A DNA stretch of 64,000 nucleotides from Lineus longissimus (GCF_910592395.1 NC_088312.1:496001-560000), one strand, 5' to 3'. Positions 35,801 to 47,599 are shown, counted from the stretch's first letter. Notes: generated by a model not told the origin, from the sequence alone. Made by a program: numbers and translations.

Positions 35801-38687
35801 ATCACTGCTATCCACCATCATGGAGTGCTGTGACATTTCTCTCATATAATCGTCATCAGAGTCATAAATAGTGATGACGCCATCCTCCTGTGAGTAGACC
35901 CAACCCTCCCCAACATCAGCACTCTCTTCCTTCTTGATAAAAGTCGGTACAAATGCACCATCAAGGCCAGGCTCGGTTTTTATCTTAACCGCACCGACCT
36001 CCACATCAGGTGTCTCTGGCTTTATGTCGGTTTCATCCGTCAGATCGATCATTACAGACTCCTTCCGTTCAGTCTTCACAAACACTTGAGGTTCCTTCTT
36101 GACTTGGACAACTGTTCCTGACATACTGGCAACTGAATCTTCAATAACTAGTTTAGGCGTTGTGGCCACTGGCTCTTCAACAGGTTTTATTGAATGAGGC
36201 ACTTGATCTAACACAGGTTCCATCTGTATTGCTGTGTTAGGCAGCTCTTCCTCCAACACCAATGATGGTACACTACCCTCCAACACCAATGACGGTACAC
36301 TACCCTTGAAATTTGGTAGTTGCAGTCGATCATGCTCAACTCTAGGAGTACTGTGTCTGATACCATCACTTTGGACAATTTTATGTATCAGACTACTGTC
36401 CCGCAGATTTTGAATGTTACTAGTCTGGATTTCTCCATCCTTAGCAGGTTCCTTTTCATTTGTATCTAAATCCAAGTCTAAATCAACAGTCCAGTCTAGG
36501 AGTTCCTTTGCATTTGGAGCGGTCCGACTCGGGATTTCTCGCAAGAGATACTCCTCATCAAGACTGGATTCATCCTCCTCGGCTGACACATCATCCAGCA
36601 TACTTTCTACTTCCTTTGTTACAGGGCTATCAATAGTTTCATATGGACTTTCACTGAGCGCATTCAAGCCTTGCCCTGCTCTGTGAACCTTTGACAATGA
36701 ACTTTCAAATATGCTATCACTCGACACTTTAACACCTTCAATTCTCTTATCACCCACAGCTGTAATCCAAGATAGTTTGGAACTGGTTGAAGGCCCATCC
36801 TCCTCATGAGCGGAAGAACCACCGTTTCTCTCTTCAGTCACCCTTTGTAAAATATTTTTCAATTTACCAAAATGTGTATGATCGAACCCAGACCTTTTTA
36901 CAGCAGAGTCCTTATCTTGAGTCTGGCTTATGTTTCCACCAACAAACTGCTTCGGTCTCTCTTCCACTTCCTCGGACAAACCTGCCCAAAAGCCAGACTT
37001 CAACTTAGCTGCCCCACCGCAAGCTGCTGGTAAGATTTCATTATTAGACATCAGACTCTTAGCCTTATTCCGAAGTCCAACCAATGGCACATCTAGATCA
37101 GGATCAGTGTCACTGTCCACAGCAGGTGGATGTGTCGAGGCAGTCCCACTGCTCATGGATTTTTGGTCATCAAAGGGAACAACAGTTTCCTTCTCAATTT
37201 GAGAAGATTGGGCATTACATGTAGCACCAACATCTGTAACATGAGCGAATAAACTTTCTTTGTATTGTTTCAAATTATGCAGCATCGTACGGACACTTGA
37301 TATTGTTTGTTTATCCTTATCGAGTAGGGTTTCAGGTGGTTTTGCGGTCATAGTTTTTGGACCGAGAGCTTGTTTATCATAGTCAGGAAAAATGTCACTA
37401 CCACTACTGCTTTCATTGTTTTCCGGCGGTTGTGTACTAACACTGCTAGAGTTCTTCTCATATCCACTTGGCGGCTGAGTGCTTGCACTACTAACATTTT
37501 GTTCATTTTTTGAAGATGACAGACACATGGACAAAGAAGACTCTATCTTTCCCAAGTCCAATTTTTTCCGTGCTTTTGAACCTTCTAATTTACTGCTGGA
37601 CTCCCCTGGATCACCATCTGGCAAATTCAACTTATAAACTGCTGCTCTTGGTGAGATGGTCCTTTTCAGCTTTGCATAACGTGAACGTGGGCTATCAGTC
37701 CCTACATCAGAATCTGCGTCCTCATCACTAGAACTGTCCTGAAAATGGCGTTTCCGTCTCTCCTCAATCCTCCGACGCAATTGCTTTTTCTTCATGCTTC
37801 CTGGAGATCGACCGAGAGAACTTGCCGATGTATACGCCTCATCCCCATTGCTCGATACCTTCGGACGTTTACTGCATGATTTTTTAGAAATATCTGAACC
37901 AGAGTCAAAGGTTCTGAAGTCCCGAATGCGTTCGTTTTCTTTATTTCTCCTCTCAGCACTACTTGATCCCGATTGAGAACTTGAAAGGCAAGTCTTTTTC
38001 CTTGAATTCGAAGTGTTTGTGGCACATCGATCAATGGCTGGTCTAAAACTAGGTGTCTGGAATTCATCGCCTGTATCATTCTTCTGCTGATTGTTGTTTC
38101 TCTCTACCAGACTTGAAGCACCCTCAGACTGCTGAGAGCTCGACTTCTTTATAACTTTCTTGGTGTTGCTTGGCTCATCGTCAGATGACAAATCTATCAC
38201 AACTGGTGTGTGGTCCTGTCTTGTTAATGATGCTGGGGCTCGCTGCTGGATGAGATATCCTCTGCCTGCTGGGACTATACGACCTCCTTCTTGCTTAATT
38301 ACAAATGTAACAAGTTTGGTTTTGGAACTGGCAGCTGGTGCACGTGGAACTGAAAATGGAGATATAGCTTGAAAGACTTACAGGATCGCACATAGCAGCA
38401 GTACCTTCTGCTGACTCTGTGTCATATACAGTAGTCAGTTCTACATGCAGGATGAGACTTAGATGACGCATAAAGCTCCTCCCTGGCAGTCAGTAAAAGT
38501 ATACCAGGGACCTGACAATACCAAACTAAGGGACATATTTTTCAACTTCCAAGGCAAAGCTATAATATAATAACTTCAGAGAGGGTGGCCTACTAGTTTA
38601 CACACCATGATTGACTCCTGTACACTGGACCTCACAGTCTGAGCCCGACGAGTCGAGATTGATAACACAAGGTTCCTTTTTTGACAT
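23829..38687 (-). CDS. SETX: Senataxin-family SF1 RNA/DNA helicase
   Basis: Twenty-five exons join in phase to 2,748 residues: 38606-38687, 33789-38349, 33087-33394, 32158-32903, 31580-31838, 31231-31358, 30841-30958, 30357-30530, 30062-30171, 29719-29865, 29305-29325, 28887-29042, 28470-28578, 28259-28351, 27678-27811, 27386-27454, 26978-27004, 26500-26685, 26206-26313, 25745-25929, 25438-25524, 25145-25282, 24898-25008, 24201-24288, 23829-23930. Residues 1-~1880 are low-complexity, Ser/acidic/Lys-rich. The C-terminal part is a UPF1-like core: Walker A GPAGSGKS (2251-2258), CAPNECALD (Ia), IIDEATSCTE (II; DE at 2475-2476, split over an exon junction), LLGDTEQL (III), RM...PEVMMFP (IV), HSLQGKE (V) and VALTRAQRAL (VI, R2700). 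Senataxin resolves R-loops and helps transcription termination in the nucleus. Human senataxin is 2,677 residues and also has one very large central exon. The N-terminal helical domain is not recognisable; motifs III and IV are divergent, so a paralogue is possible. Confidence 0.85.
24398..24846. repeat. 64-bp tandem repeat, seven copies, in a senataxin intron
   Basis: Seven almost identical 64-base units (starting ataccagatgagacttcc) fill 449 bases. Only isolated changes are seen (a c for an a in gacgaccctttc of one unit). The array lies in the intron between the last two large helicase exons and stops about 50 bases from the splice donor at 24897. There are no unique spacers between units, so it is a minisatellite, not a CRISPR. 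Confidence 0.95.
26978..27004 (-). CDS. SETX: 27-nt senataxin microexon (exon 17)
   Basis: Encodes QLVGHASND, phase 0 on both sides, bounded by cttccag and gttagt. It sits between the exon ending QQKIYD (27386) and the one starting AMIQHRF (26685). Skipping it keeps the frame, so it may be alternative; its position is in the insertion between helicase motifs Ia and II. Confidence 0.55.
29305..29325 (-). CDS. SETX: 21-nt senataxin microexon (exon 11)
   Basis: Encodes KTVESLQ, phase 0 on both sides, with acceptor actttcag and donor gtgagt. It lies directly before the Walker A exon (28887-29042), where senataxin proteins have the LN..Q..A segment that precedes the nucleotide-binding loop. Including or skipping it keeps the frame. 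Confidence 0.6.
30699..30884 (-). repeat. 93-bp tandem duplication copying a senataxin exon end and splice donor
   Basis: 30699-30791 and 30792-30884 are identical apart from one base (gaaggg-type change: aagaggtgac versus aagaagtgac). Each copy includes the last 44 bases of the exon at 30841-30958, its gtaaac donor and 49 bases of intron. The transcript therefore meets two equivalent donors 93 bases apart. Using the second donor adds 31 codons' worth of sequence that begins GKL and then a stop, so it would end translation early. Confidence 0.9.
33789..38349 (-). CDS. SETX: Giant 4.6-kb senataxin exon 2 (disordered, acidic/serine-rich)
   Basis: A single open exon encodes residues 28 to ~1547. 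It is rich in Ser, Asp, Glu and Lys with no globular domain pattern. It contains stretches such as GSDIFPDYD, SSDEDADSDVGTD and a highly charged, probably helical end (RLEWRYKRQEERREKETRQR). Two small internal tandem duplications are visible: VPSLVLEGS twice (about 36247-36305) and MSQGF....SFRE twice (about 35385-35455). Acceptor tattttcag and donor gtgggt match the phases of exons 1 and 3. Human senataxin likewise has one very long exon before the helicase part. Confidence 0.85.
35849..36103 (-). other. SETX: SUMO-type cluster in senataxin (residues 777-861)
   Basis: Five hydrophobic-K-x-E sites lie within 60 residues: VKKE (K778), VKTE (K786), IKPE (K804), IKTE (K818), IKKE (K833). Between and after them are VMIDLTDETD (793-802) and VITIYDSDDD (852-861), which have the hydrophobic core plus acidic tail of SUMO-interacting motifs. 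Two more such motifs occur near the N-terminus: VINLDSSGSD (from residue 8) and VVIDLSSDDE (77-86). The motif match is direct; modification is inferred. Confidence 0.65.
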
Positions 38688-41346
38688 CTTGCTAGCAGTG
38701 CTGTGCCATCAAATCTATCTCATGGTCAACCCTGAAATGGAGATATCAAGATAAAACACTAAGTTGAAAGCCGAGCGTCAACAAAGACATTATTACTACA
38801 GACACCCTGCGAAAACAAACTCTGGCCATTTTGAAACGACGCTTTTCACAGACAACGTTTGTAAAAGTGAAAATACAAAAAGCAAAAATATACAAGCTTA
38901 TTCAAGCAATTTACTTCTCCCAATGTTCATGACATTTGGAATGCTTTTGTGGTGATGATTTGATTAAAAACATGACTTTTATGTCGAGGTAAACATACGC
39001 TGCCTGTGAAAAGGTATTTTCAAAATGACCGTAATTTATTTTCGCCTCTGGGCTGTCTATACTACTTAGGCCTACCCTGGCCTAGTCCTTCATCAGACAT
39101 CACATCGTGTACAAGGTTAGATTTCAACACAGCCCTACAAAGATGTCAAAACGTCAAGCATGCTACTTATGGCTGGGCTCCTTATACGAGTCCGAGGTCT
39201 CGACGTCAATAAATATAGATTAGGCTATGACATGTATGATGCATTGTTTTTTTGGGTTTTTTTGTATCACCCTGATCTTCAATCATTAAGTTCGTGTTAA
39301 CTTTTCATGCCGAAATTTGGCCAAAATGCCTGGACAATTATTTTTATTGATGGGATAAGCACATTCTACGTCTTCTAAAGAACTGCACTAACCACCTTTT
39401 TTAGATTTAAAGTCATTCAGATGGTCCAAAAAATGATTTCATGATGACAGTATCACTTTCATTGTGACTTTCAGTTCATTCTTGCATGTCCTTTCGTCTT
39501 TTACCGACAGAAGGCGCTGCGCACACCTCTCTCCTGATTCTTTACATTTCCACATGCAGCGGATCAAACACCAGTTTTATTTGGTATCCGGTCGTTTGGA
39601 GCGAAACGACTGGGGGCGAAAAGGTCAGGGAGCGTAACAACCATGTTTACCGTGGTGACAAAATGGCTCCTTTTCGCAAGAAAATTCTCTTGAAAATGAG
39701 ATAACAACCCCATCGTGCCTGTTTAGGCCCTCCAACTTCGGTGACAAGATGTAAATGTAAGAAGATTTTCACTATTGTTCCCCCAGCATGGGCACAATCA
39801 CTTTTTTATGACCGAAAAGGACTGTGATCATGATTTTTTTGGTCTTGGAATAGGCGTAGGCCTGTGTATAGTGTATTACTTACTATAGGCCTACTCTATA
39901 GTTAAGTATTAGGCTAGGCCTATGCCCTAGGCTAGCCTAGATCTTCCTAATATGCAAAGAAAATGTACAAAATCAATAGCCTACGCTTTATTTGTCAATG
40001 ACACTCCGGGATGACCCTGATTGCTGATTGATTGAAGATATAGGCGTAAGAGTTTCTTATTTCAATTGGTTCCAGGTGAAACACATGAATGGCCAGTGGC
40101 AGTGCCCAAACTAACTTTGACAAAAATTGTTCAAGTACTGCATCATCAGATCAGAGTGACATATGCCTATAGGCCTACTCCTCTACTCACACTGACACAG
40201 TGAGCAGTAAAACTAAGCCTGGCTCTTCCAGGCCTCTCCATGGTTTGATTTGATACTCTTTGTTGGGCACTATCAGCATCACTCTCTGTGTCCTTGTGAG
40301 TAAGATAGGCCTTGATTGTTATTTAGCCTCCATGATTTTTCTAAGTTCACCCGGTGAATCTGCGCCTCCTGACAAAAAAATAGACAAGAACTCTCAGTCT
40401 CATGCAGTAAATTTGTTTTGTTTTGGACATCTGTAATTTATAAAAATTGCCTTGCTTATTCAGAATTGTGCATGTTTTCATTGGTCACCACTTAAACATG
40501 TCAAAGTTTCCAATAAATAAAGTCACTGAAGTAATAGTCATGCCATTAATAAGCATTTATCTCGGGGCCCCCAACCCAACATGCTGTACTAGCAATTGGA
40601 GAAATACAAATTCCGACTATCAACATTTTTTCCCTCTTTATATGACTCATTTTATGTCATTTTCAAACAATTTATTTTTTTAGTTGATTTATTTATTTTA
40701 CTTTGCTTCAATAGTCACTACTCCCGGATTAATAGTGATTATGTCAACAGCCACATGTGGTTATGGATTAAAGATTTCGTTGTAAAAAATATCAGTATGT
40801 CCTCGAGCTTATTCAACACATTGATTGACATACGGTACATAGTGCAACAGAGGGAAGTATGGAATAAACTCTGATCTACTTGCACACATATGCCATTGAT
40901 TGTATTCGAATTATATTTGCCTGGAGGCAAAGCTTAGATCTCGGCTCATTGTGCTATTACTTTGAGCACAAGCTCAGATTGAACTCTGGGAACATCGGAA
41001 CTATAACATGCAGGTGATTTTCCAATATTTCTCTTCATTCTGTTGAACGAGGCCTGGGATTATCGTGAATAATAATGTATTATTTGTGTAAAACTCTGAT
41101 GATAAGATAGGCTCTAGTACCTGCATAAAACGTCCAGTGAAGTGGTCTAGAAATAATGGTATTAGTTTGTCTAGTAACCTAGGTTGTCACCCAGTTCTGT
41201 TCTATCATATTGATTTGCAGATCTCTGGGTCCCATTTTCTCAAAGTAAATGTACACACTGCGGATTGGTGTCGAACCAACATCACACCATTCATTGGATG
41301 TGTTTTTTCTGATACTTGATTTTGCATATATATTAATGTCAATAGA
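38688..41346. promoter_or_regulatory. Head-to-head intergenic region between senataxin and MATCAP
   Basis: About 2.7 kb separates the two divergent start codons. It must hold both promoters and 5' UTR exons, but no TATA box, initiator or 5' exon stands out. The stretch 39850-39940 contains several palindromic aggcctag-type words. Nothing else was recognised. Confidence 0.45.
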
Positions 41347-44300
41347 ATGGGGCTTTGGAAGAGTAAACTTACAGTCGAGGCCAATATGGAGTCTGTTCTT
41401 CAACTGAGACACAGGTCAGACATTTCTCTCAAACGGCCGAAGAATCCAGTGAGTAGACTGGTGTCTTTGTGTTGTTATGTTGTCATGGAAACAGACCTGG
41501 TAGAAGTGATGTCTTATGTATCTTTTATTGTGAACGTGATTGTCGCTATTTTCATATATTGTTTTTGGAAAATATGATCGTGTTCACTGTTGAGCTGAAA
41601 AGGCCCACAGCCATCTTCTTCAACTTTGCACTTTACTCCGAAGATTCCTGAGCTAGTTCAATTGACTATCTGTTGTGACTAGTTTTTCACAAAATTTCCA
41701 ATAACAATGATAATGCCAAATGAATGGGACAGATTCTCTTTTGATGTTATTGATTACTAGTTTACATGACATGCATGATTCAATTGGCATTGATTTACGA
41801 CATCTGATGTGTACTGTAAAAAGAGTCATGAAATTATTGGCTTTTCCCGGGTAACGAAATGTGTGATAAGGATGGTGTTGTGATCAGTCTTGGTATGACT
41901 GATTGGAGGCTGCCAGTGACATGATGATTTTGAAGCTAAACATTTGGATTACTTTTCCAGTGACAGAGTCGAGGAAATTTGCAAAAGAGGTTTGTATCTC
42001 AATCCAAGCATTGCACAAGTACGAGGTCACTAATAGAGGCTTGCTGTTTCATTGAAAAGTCACCCAAATCACTTGTTTGTGTTTCTTGTTTCAGACTGCG
42101 TGTATGGGAAACGTTCCCTCCTTGCCGCAAGTCATAGAGCCAGAGTTGTTATTTGTGGAGTCGACGAGGAACACCAAGAGAATGAGGGATAGCAAGAATC
42201 TCCCCAAAAAGGTCAACATCATCACAAGCGTCACTAACACACCGTCGCAATATGTCGGCAAGATGTGCCCAACAAATCTACTGGAACAGAAAGAGAGGTT
42301 CCTTAAATATGGGATTGTTCCGAAATTCAACTATAGAGGAAGTTCTGAGGGTAGGGAAAGCATCACGAAAAAGATTGAGATTAAGTTTGAGTTTTTTCAC
42401 GAAGCAATGCGAATTCTGGAGATGGTGAAGTCATCATTTGGGACGTCTGAGAGCTATATTTCAGAGACTTTCGGGAAACGAATTGATCATATTGAGGCGT
42501 CTACGACAGTTGCTCACTACCTGTCTGACAATAATCTCGATGGATGTCTGAAGATTTACTGGAGTGAGGACCTGACAAGTAGGTGAGTCATTCTTCCCCC
42601 TCCCTTCAGTTCATCACTTGGTGCAGGCAAGTCAACATAGATTCTAGTCGTAAGTGATTCAAGGACCAATTTTCTGCTCTTTGAGTACATGAATGTCAGT
42701 GGTGCAAAAGAGCCCTGTGCATTGGGTGAGCCTACTGGTATATCCACCTTCTGTTGAGCAAGCTACTTGTACTCCTTAACCAGCTTATCGCTGATGAGAC
42801 ATCTGATCAATGCTCGACAGTGGTTTGTAGATGCTTTCCCTAACTACCTTTGTCTTTATTTCAGTGCACGACTCTCGTGGCGAGGACCATGTCAGCATTA
42901 CAACAAACCTGAATCACGTGTCTTTACCCTGATGTTTAAGAACTCCAATGAAAACCCTTACCTCAGAGAACATGGCATACGCTGTGTCATGGATCATGAA
43001 ATCGGCACACATTTTGTATCCTTAATTTCGAGATGTCATTTTCTGACTTTGTTGATTTTGCTGTTTATAGGTTATAATTTAGCTAAGAGAAATCTCATGG
43101 AGGTGAATGCACAAACTCTCAAGGCTGGCATTGCTTGTACGGTAGCTTTCATATTTTTACAGAATCTCCCACCACTGTTCACTGCATGTTTACCGATACT
43201 CACTATTTTCCATGCATCGTAGTATAATACACATAACAATATACCGGAGCGTGCTTTACCAGTTTGACATGAGGACAGTTGGTAAACAACTTGCTACAAA
43301 GTCAACTTTTGAAGATATATTGCCAGATATCATTATGAATGGTCTTAGCTATCCAAAACTACCCAGGGATATATGTGGAAAGTTTTTGTTTTTGTAAAAT
43401 TGGATGAAAGCAACCAGCATGGACAAACTTGGGTGTCTCTGTAAGCCAAGACCTGATAGATGCGAAAATTTGCAATTTTCTCCTTAACATGTGTCAGTTT
43501 CGAGCATGGAATGATGGGCTCCAACCTTGGTTCTCCGACAGGAAGAAGTTTGGTCTTGTCGGCAACGGCTCAAATCAGTCCCGCGTATCGGAGGAGGGAT
43601 TCGCTGCCATAAATACGGTGCTTCACGCAAAGAACAAATATCTCTATCTGGCAGCACTGGCATACTGTGAGTTATAATCACTATGAGTTTAATGATTTGT
43701 AAGTCCCAAAAAAGCCCCCTCAGTTGATATAATCTTTCCAGATCCAAGATGACATGATTTTCGTCCTCTTTCAGACACTGCCTGTATGTCAGTCAACATG
43801 ACATTCCGACAGTTGTTTGAACATCTCGAAACGTACGTATCTGACCCTGAACATCGATGGAAGCTCGTAATGAGGGTCAAGAGGGGACTTGCAGACTCCA
43901 ACAATATGGGCGGCTTTGGCTTGGACCAGTGCTACTTTGAAGGTAGGCCATTCAGCAAACTGTCTGCCAGATCATGGGCAACTTCTACCATGCAATACGC
44001 GTTGCCTCTGATGATGGCATTATGAAAAATAACAAGAGTATTTAGTGTATGTACTTTAGTATATAACTTCTGATAGCCAAGATAGCTACGTGTATGCAAG
44101 TGTTGATATTCTATCCCTTTAGCCAATTCACAGCCAGATGTCCCTCTTTTAGAGAGGAGAGGATGTTTAACTTCATGTTGGTGATTGAATCCTATTCTAT
44201 TTCTCCACATCAAAATCAGTTCACATCCTGTCCATGTCCATCTTTTGCAGGTGCTGTCAACATACTTAAAAACATTGACAATATAGACTTCCTCATCATG

Positions 44301-45251
44301 GTCGCAGGAAAAATCTGTTGGGGTGAGGTTCCTCGTGTGAAACGACTTGCTAGGACAGATTGTATCAAAGTGCCTTTGTTCATGAAGAATATGGAAGCCT
44401 ATGTCCGCCAGTTAAAACATATAGCGAATGTGAATCATTTAGCAGACTACTCCCTCAGTCATAACAACAAGCGGAGACACGGCAACGGCAGACCCAAGAC
44501 AGTTGTTGATCGAAAGCTTGACAGGTCGTTGCAGTCTCGGCCAACACTTTCTGAAGCTGGTAAGTACAATGAAGTTGCTTGTATACATTAAGTTCTAAAA
44601 ATGTCGGAGTATAAAATGGAAGGTTCCTGCAATGAGGTTTACTTTAAAGCAGTTGTTTGTATTACTTTAGACTAGTTAGTTTCTGCTTCGAAGTGTTATT
44701 TTCAGTGCTTCAAAATTAGTAGCGACTATGCTTTCTTTACAGGCTATGGTTTGGAAATACCAATGTTGGTTAGCTCAGAGTCAGAAAATGATTGTGCTCC
44801 CTTGAGCATGTTGAGTCCAAATGCAGCCATGAGCAGAGCCTGGCTGGGCCGGGTCATTTAGCAGTGTCATGGTACTCAGTGTTTTGTTCAAAACACCAAT
44901 ATTTCTGATGTCTTTATTTCAGGTACGCCACAACCACGCCTCACACCATCCATGTCTCAGTCCAGACCACGCATCCAATCAGGGTCTTCTCCAATCCCAT
45001 TCTCAAGGAAATCATTCGACAGCAATTTCAACCATAACTTCAACAAACTTTCGAAACCGAGCGACCCACCGAACATCTACTGGAGGAAAGGAGGACCGAA
45101 GCGACAGAAATCAGTGAGGAAAACAAAGAAACTTCTGAAGCGTCGGCAGTCCAATTCAAACCTGTTGCTCTATGACAAACGGGTACAAGGGTCGAATGAT
45201 TCAGATTCTGACGACTGTTCTGAACAAACGTCAGAGGAGGGTTATCGTTGA
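41347..45251 (+). CDS. MATCAP: MATCAP-family microtubule-associated tyrosine carboxypeptidase
   Basis: Seven exons join in phase to 571 residues: 41347-41448, 42095-42582, 42865-43015, 43498-43666, 43775-43942, 44251-44559, 44923-45251. The DUF1704/KIAA0895 catalytic domain spans about residues 60-430. The zinc motif HEIGTH is at 241-246, directly followed across an intron by FFRAWNDGLQPW, and a downstream SEEGFAAINTVL (278-289) supplies the likely third ligand Glu. The MTFRQLFEHLETYV and KICWGEVPRVKRL segments also match the family. These enzymes remove the C-terminal tyrosine of alpha-tubulin on microtubules. Human proteins are about 470-520 residues. The C-terminal 110 residues here are basic and Ser/Pro-rich, then acidic, and look disordered. 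Exon 1 (34 residues, MGLWKSKLTVEANMESVLQL) is the least certain; MGNVPSL in exon 2 is an alternative start. Confidence 0.88.
44743..44861 (+). CDS. MATCAP: Candidate alternative last exon of MATCAP
   Basis: After a good acceptor (ctttctttacag) the frame left by exon 6 (phase 1) stays open for 39 residues, GYGLEIPMLVSSESENDC... to the stop TAG at 44859-44861. It lies between exon 6 and the regular last exon and has no obvious downstream donor. If used, it would replace the basic/acidic tail of about 110 residues by a short acidic one. Length is short enough for chance, so this is only a candidate. Confidence 0.4.
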
Positions 45252-45976
45252 CATTTCTATAAACCTGATCTCATTTTACTGCACAACCAAGCTGTGATAC
45301 TTCTTTATCATTGAGAGTAAAATACAAAACTCTTTTTCTTATATTGAAGGTGCTCAATGCTTATGTTGATGGTGGCATTGATTCGGAGTCCTCAAAGGAG
45401 TCTTTCGTGCTTTTGTTTGTTGGAGCGCAAGATATTTTTGTTTTTGTTTGCGCTTGTGTCTGCTTGTATTGCTTATGCTCTCTCAGTAATTGTTGACAAG
45501 CCCATGAGTAGAGACCTAAAACTACTAGTTCTAGTAAAAGTTCTTCACTAAATGAATTTTAATCTTGCTCCATGGAACCTGTTGATCAAGACATGTTTGT
45601 TCTGTGTGTAAGATATAAATGTGTGTACCGGTATGCAGACTTTACTTGTATTGACGCAGTGTGTAACAATACTTTATTCTAGAAATCTTATTGGAAAGAG
45701 AAGCTCTTTTGATATATCACCAGTAGTGTGTTCAGACTTGCATGTAATCACAGTGTCTCATATCATGTAAAGGCACCTGTGTTTTGTGTTGATGGGGAAC
45801 TTCTTCCAATCATTCATTTGTTCTTGGCATAACAATTAGTGCTAAACATCAGACTAATGTCGATTTGCCAAGAGAAGAATTACATGTATGTAGCAGTTGG
45901 TATTAATGGAGGCCAACTAAAATCATGGACTCAAAATACTTTCAAATCTACACTGACATCTGTCATCTGTACTGGT

Positions 45977-46200
45977 ATTTTTAGCTCACATGGGTGAGCT
46001 TATGTCGTCACGTCTTGTCCGTCATCCGTCGTCTGTCTACAATAGGGGCACATTTGCTCACTATTGAGTCTAGAATGATGAAACTTGGTGTGAGGATGAC
46101 TTATGACAACATGACTTGACACAAAAATAATCATCAAGGGATATCATGAAATACTGATTACTGCCTGTATGTTTGATTTCCCTTGTGATCCCCAAGTGTG
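45977..46200 (+). repeat. Dispersed repeat remnant (agctcacatgggtgagct type)
   Basis: Begins ttttagctcacatgggtgag, followed by cttatgtcgtcac and a gtcgtctgtc-rich stretch, then aggggcacatttgctcacta and gaatgatgaaacttggtg. From general knowledge, elements with this order of words are widespread high-copy repeats in marine invertebrates. Only one copy is in this window, so the call rests on recall, not on repetition seen here. Confidence 0.45.
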
Positions 46201-46787
46201 ATTATTATTAGGTTCCATGCTACTCTACCTGTTTCTACTAACTTATCTGTTGTAATTTATAAAACTTTTTTCAAAAACTTTTTGTGTTTAATTCTGTTAA
46301 TTCATAAGATTGGAAAGTAGCCTACAGCTGTTCCCAGTTCTAGTCCCCAGTTCCCAGTTTAGAAGATCCCTGTCCCTGCATTTCTGAAATCTGTGCAGGG
46401 TGTCTTTGCCAGGCTGTGACAATCCCAGGGAGAACGTGTCTGGTGAGATTGTGACTATCTCCAAGTGAAAAACTGACTTTTGCCCCTCCAAAAGAACCAA
46501 TAGATGATAATGATGATGATGATGAATATTGCCACCAGGTAGTGTCAATTTTCTTTGAAGCAATACGGTACCAGAGACTTTCTTGGGCTATACACATACA
46601 TGTACCCTCCAGAATGGTACTCACAAGTGGTTCAATATACTACGCTCCGGGCGCAGTGGACAGGCCTCGCCCCGCTCTCATGAGGTTCATGTATTGTATG
46701 TACAGATAGGTTGACAAATGAATTGCCTTGGGAGTTTACAATACAATTACAATACAAGAGTCAAAGTCTGAGCTCCTTGATGTGAAA

Positions 46788-47592
46788 TGTTGTCAACACG
46801 GTGGAGCAGCCAAGACTGATTTGGCCTGGCTGTGACTTCCTCATCTCTCTCACCGTGTTGACAACTTGGCAGAGCAGCCAAGACTGATTTGGCCTGGCTG
46901 TGCTGTGACTGTCTCATCTCTCTCATCATGTTGGCAACACGGTGGAGCAGCCAAGACTGATTTGGCCTGGCTGTGACTGTCTCATCTCTCTCACCATGTA
47001 GACAACTTGGCAGAGCAGCCAAGACAGATTCGGCCTGGCTGTGACTGTCTCATCTCTCTCATCATGTTGACAACTTGGCAGAGCAGCCAGGACTAATTTT
47101 GCCTGGCTGTGACTGTCTCATCTCTCTCATCATGTTGACAACTTGGCAGAGTAGCCAAGACAGATTCGGCCTGGCTGTGACTGTCTCATCTCTCACCATG
47201 CCATGTTGACAACTTGGCAGAGCAGCCAAGACAGATTCGGCCTGGCTGTGACTGTCTCATCTCTCACCATGCCATGTTGACAACTTGGCAGAGCAGCCAA
47301 GACAGATTCGGCCTTCTGTGACTGTCTCATCTCTCACCATGCCATGTTGACAACTTGGCAGAGCAGCCAAGACAGATTCGGCCTTCTGTGACTTCCTCAT
47401 CTCTCTCGCCATGTTGACAACTTGGCAGAGCAGCCAGGACTGATTCGGCCTGGCTGTGACTGTCTCATCTCTCTCACCATGTTGGCAACACGGTGGAGCA
47501 GCTAGGACTGATTCGGCCTGGCTGTGACTGTCTCATCTCTCTCACCATACTGTCAACACTGGAGCAGCCAGGGCAGATTTGGCCTGGCTGTC
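46788..47592 (+). repeat. ~68-bp minisatellite, twelve units
   Basis: Twelve units of 66-71 bases, each with ttggcagagcagccaagac, agattcggcctggctgtgac and tgtctcatctctctcaccat. Units vary by point changes and small indels (for example an inserted ccatg in several neighbouring units), showing that adjacent units were copied together. Related degenerate units occur at 18801-18980 and 21350-21529. The minus-strand frames (RPNQSWLLHRV repeats) are a by-product. Confidence 0.92.
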
Positions 47593-47599
47593 TGATCAC

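Noticed and set aside
46747-47022. Repetitive minus-strand protein (RPNQSWLLHRV repeats)
   Set aside because: Frame follows the minisatellite and is lost through indels between units; no start or splice context.
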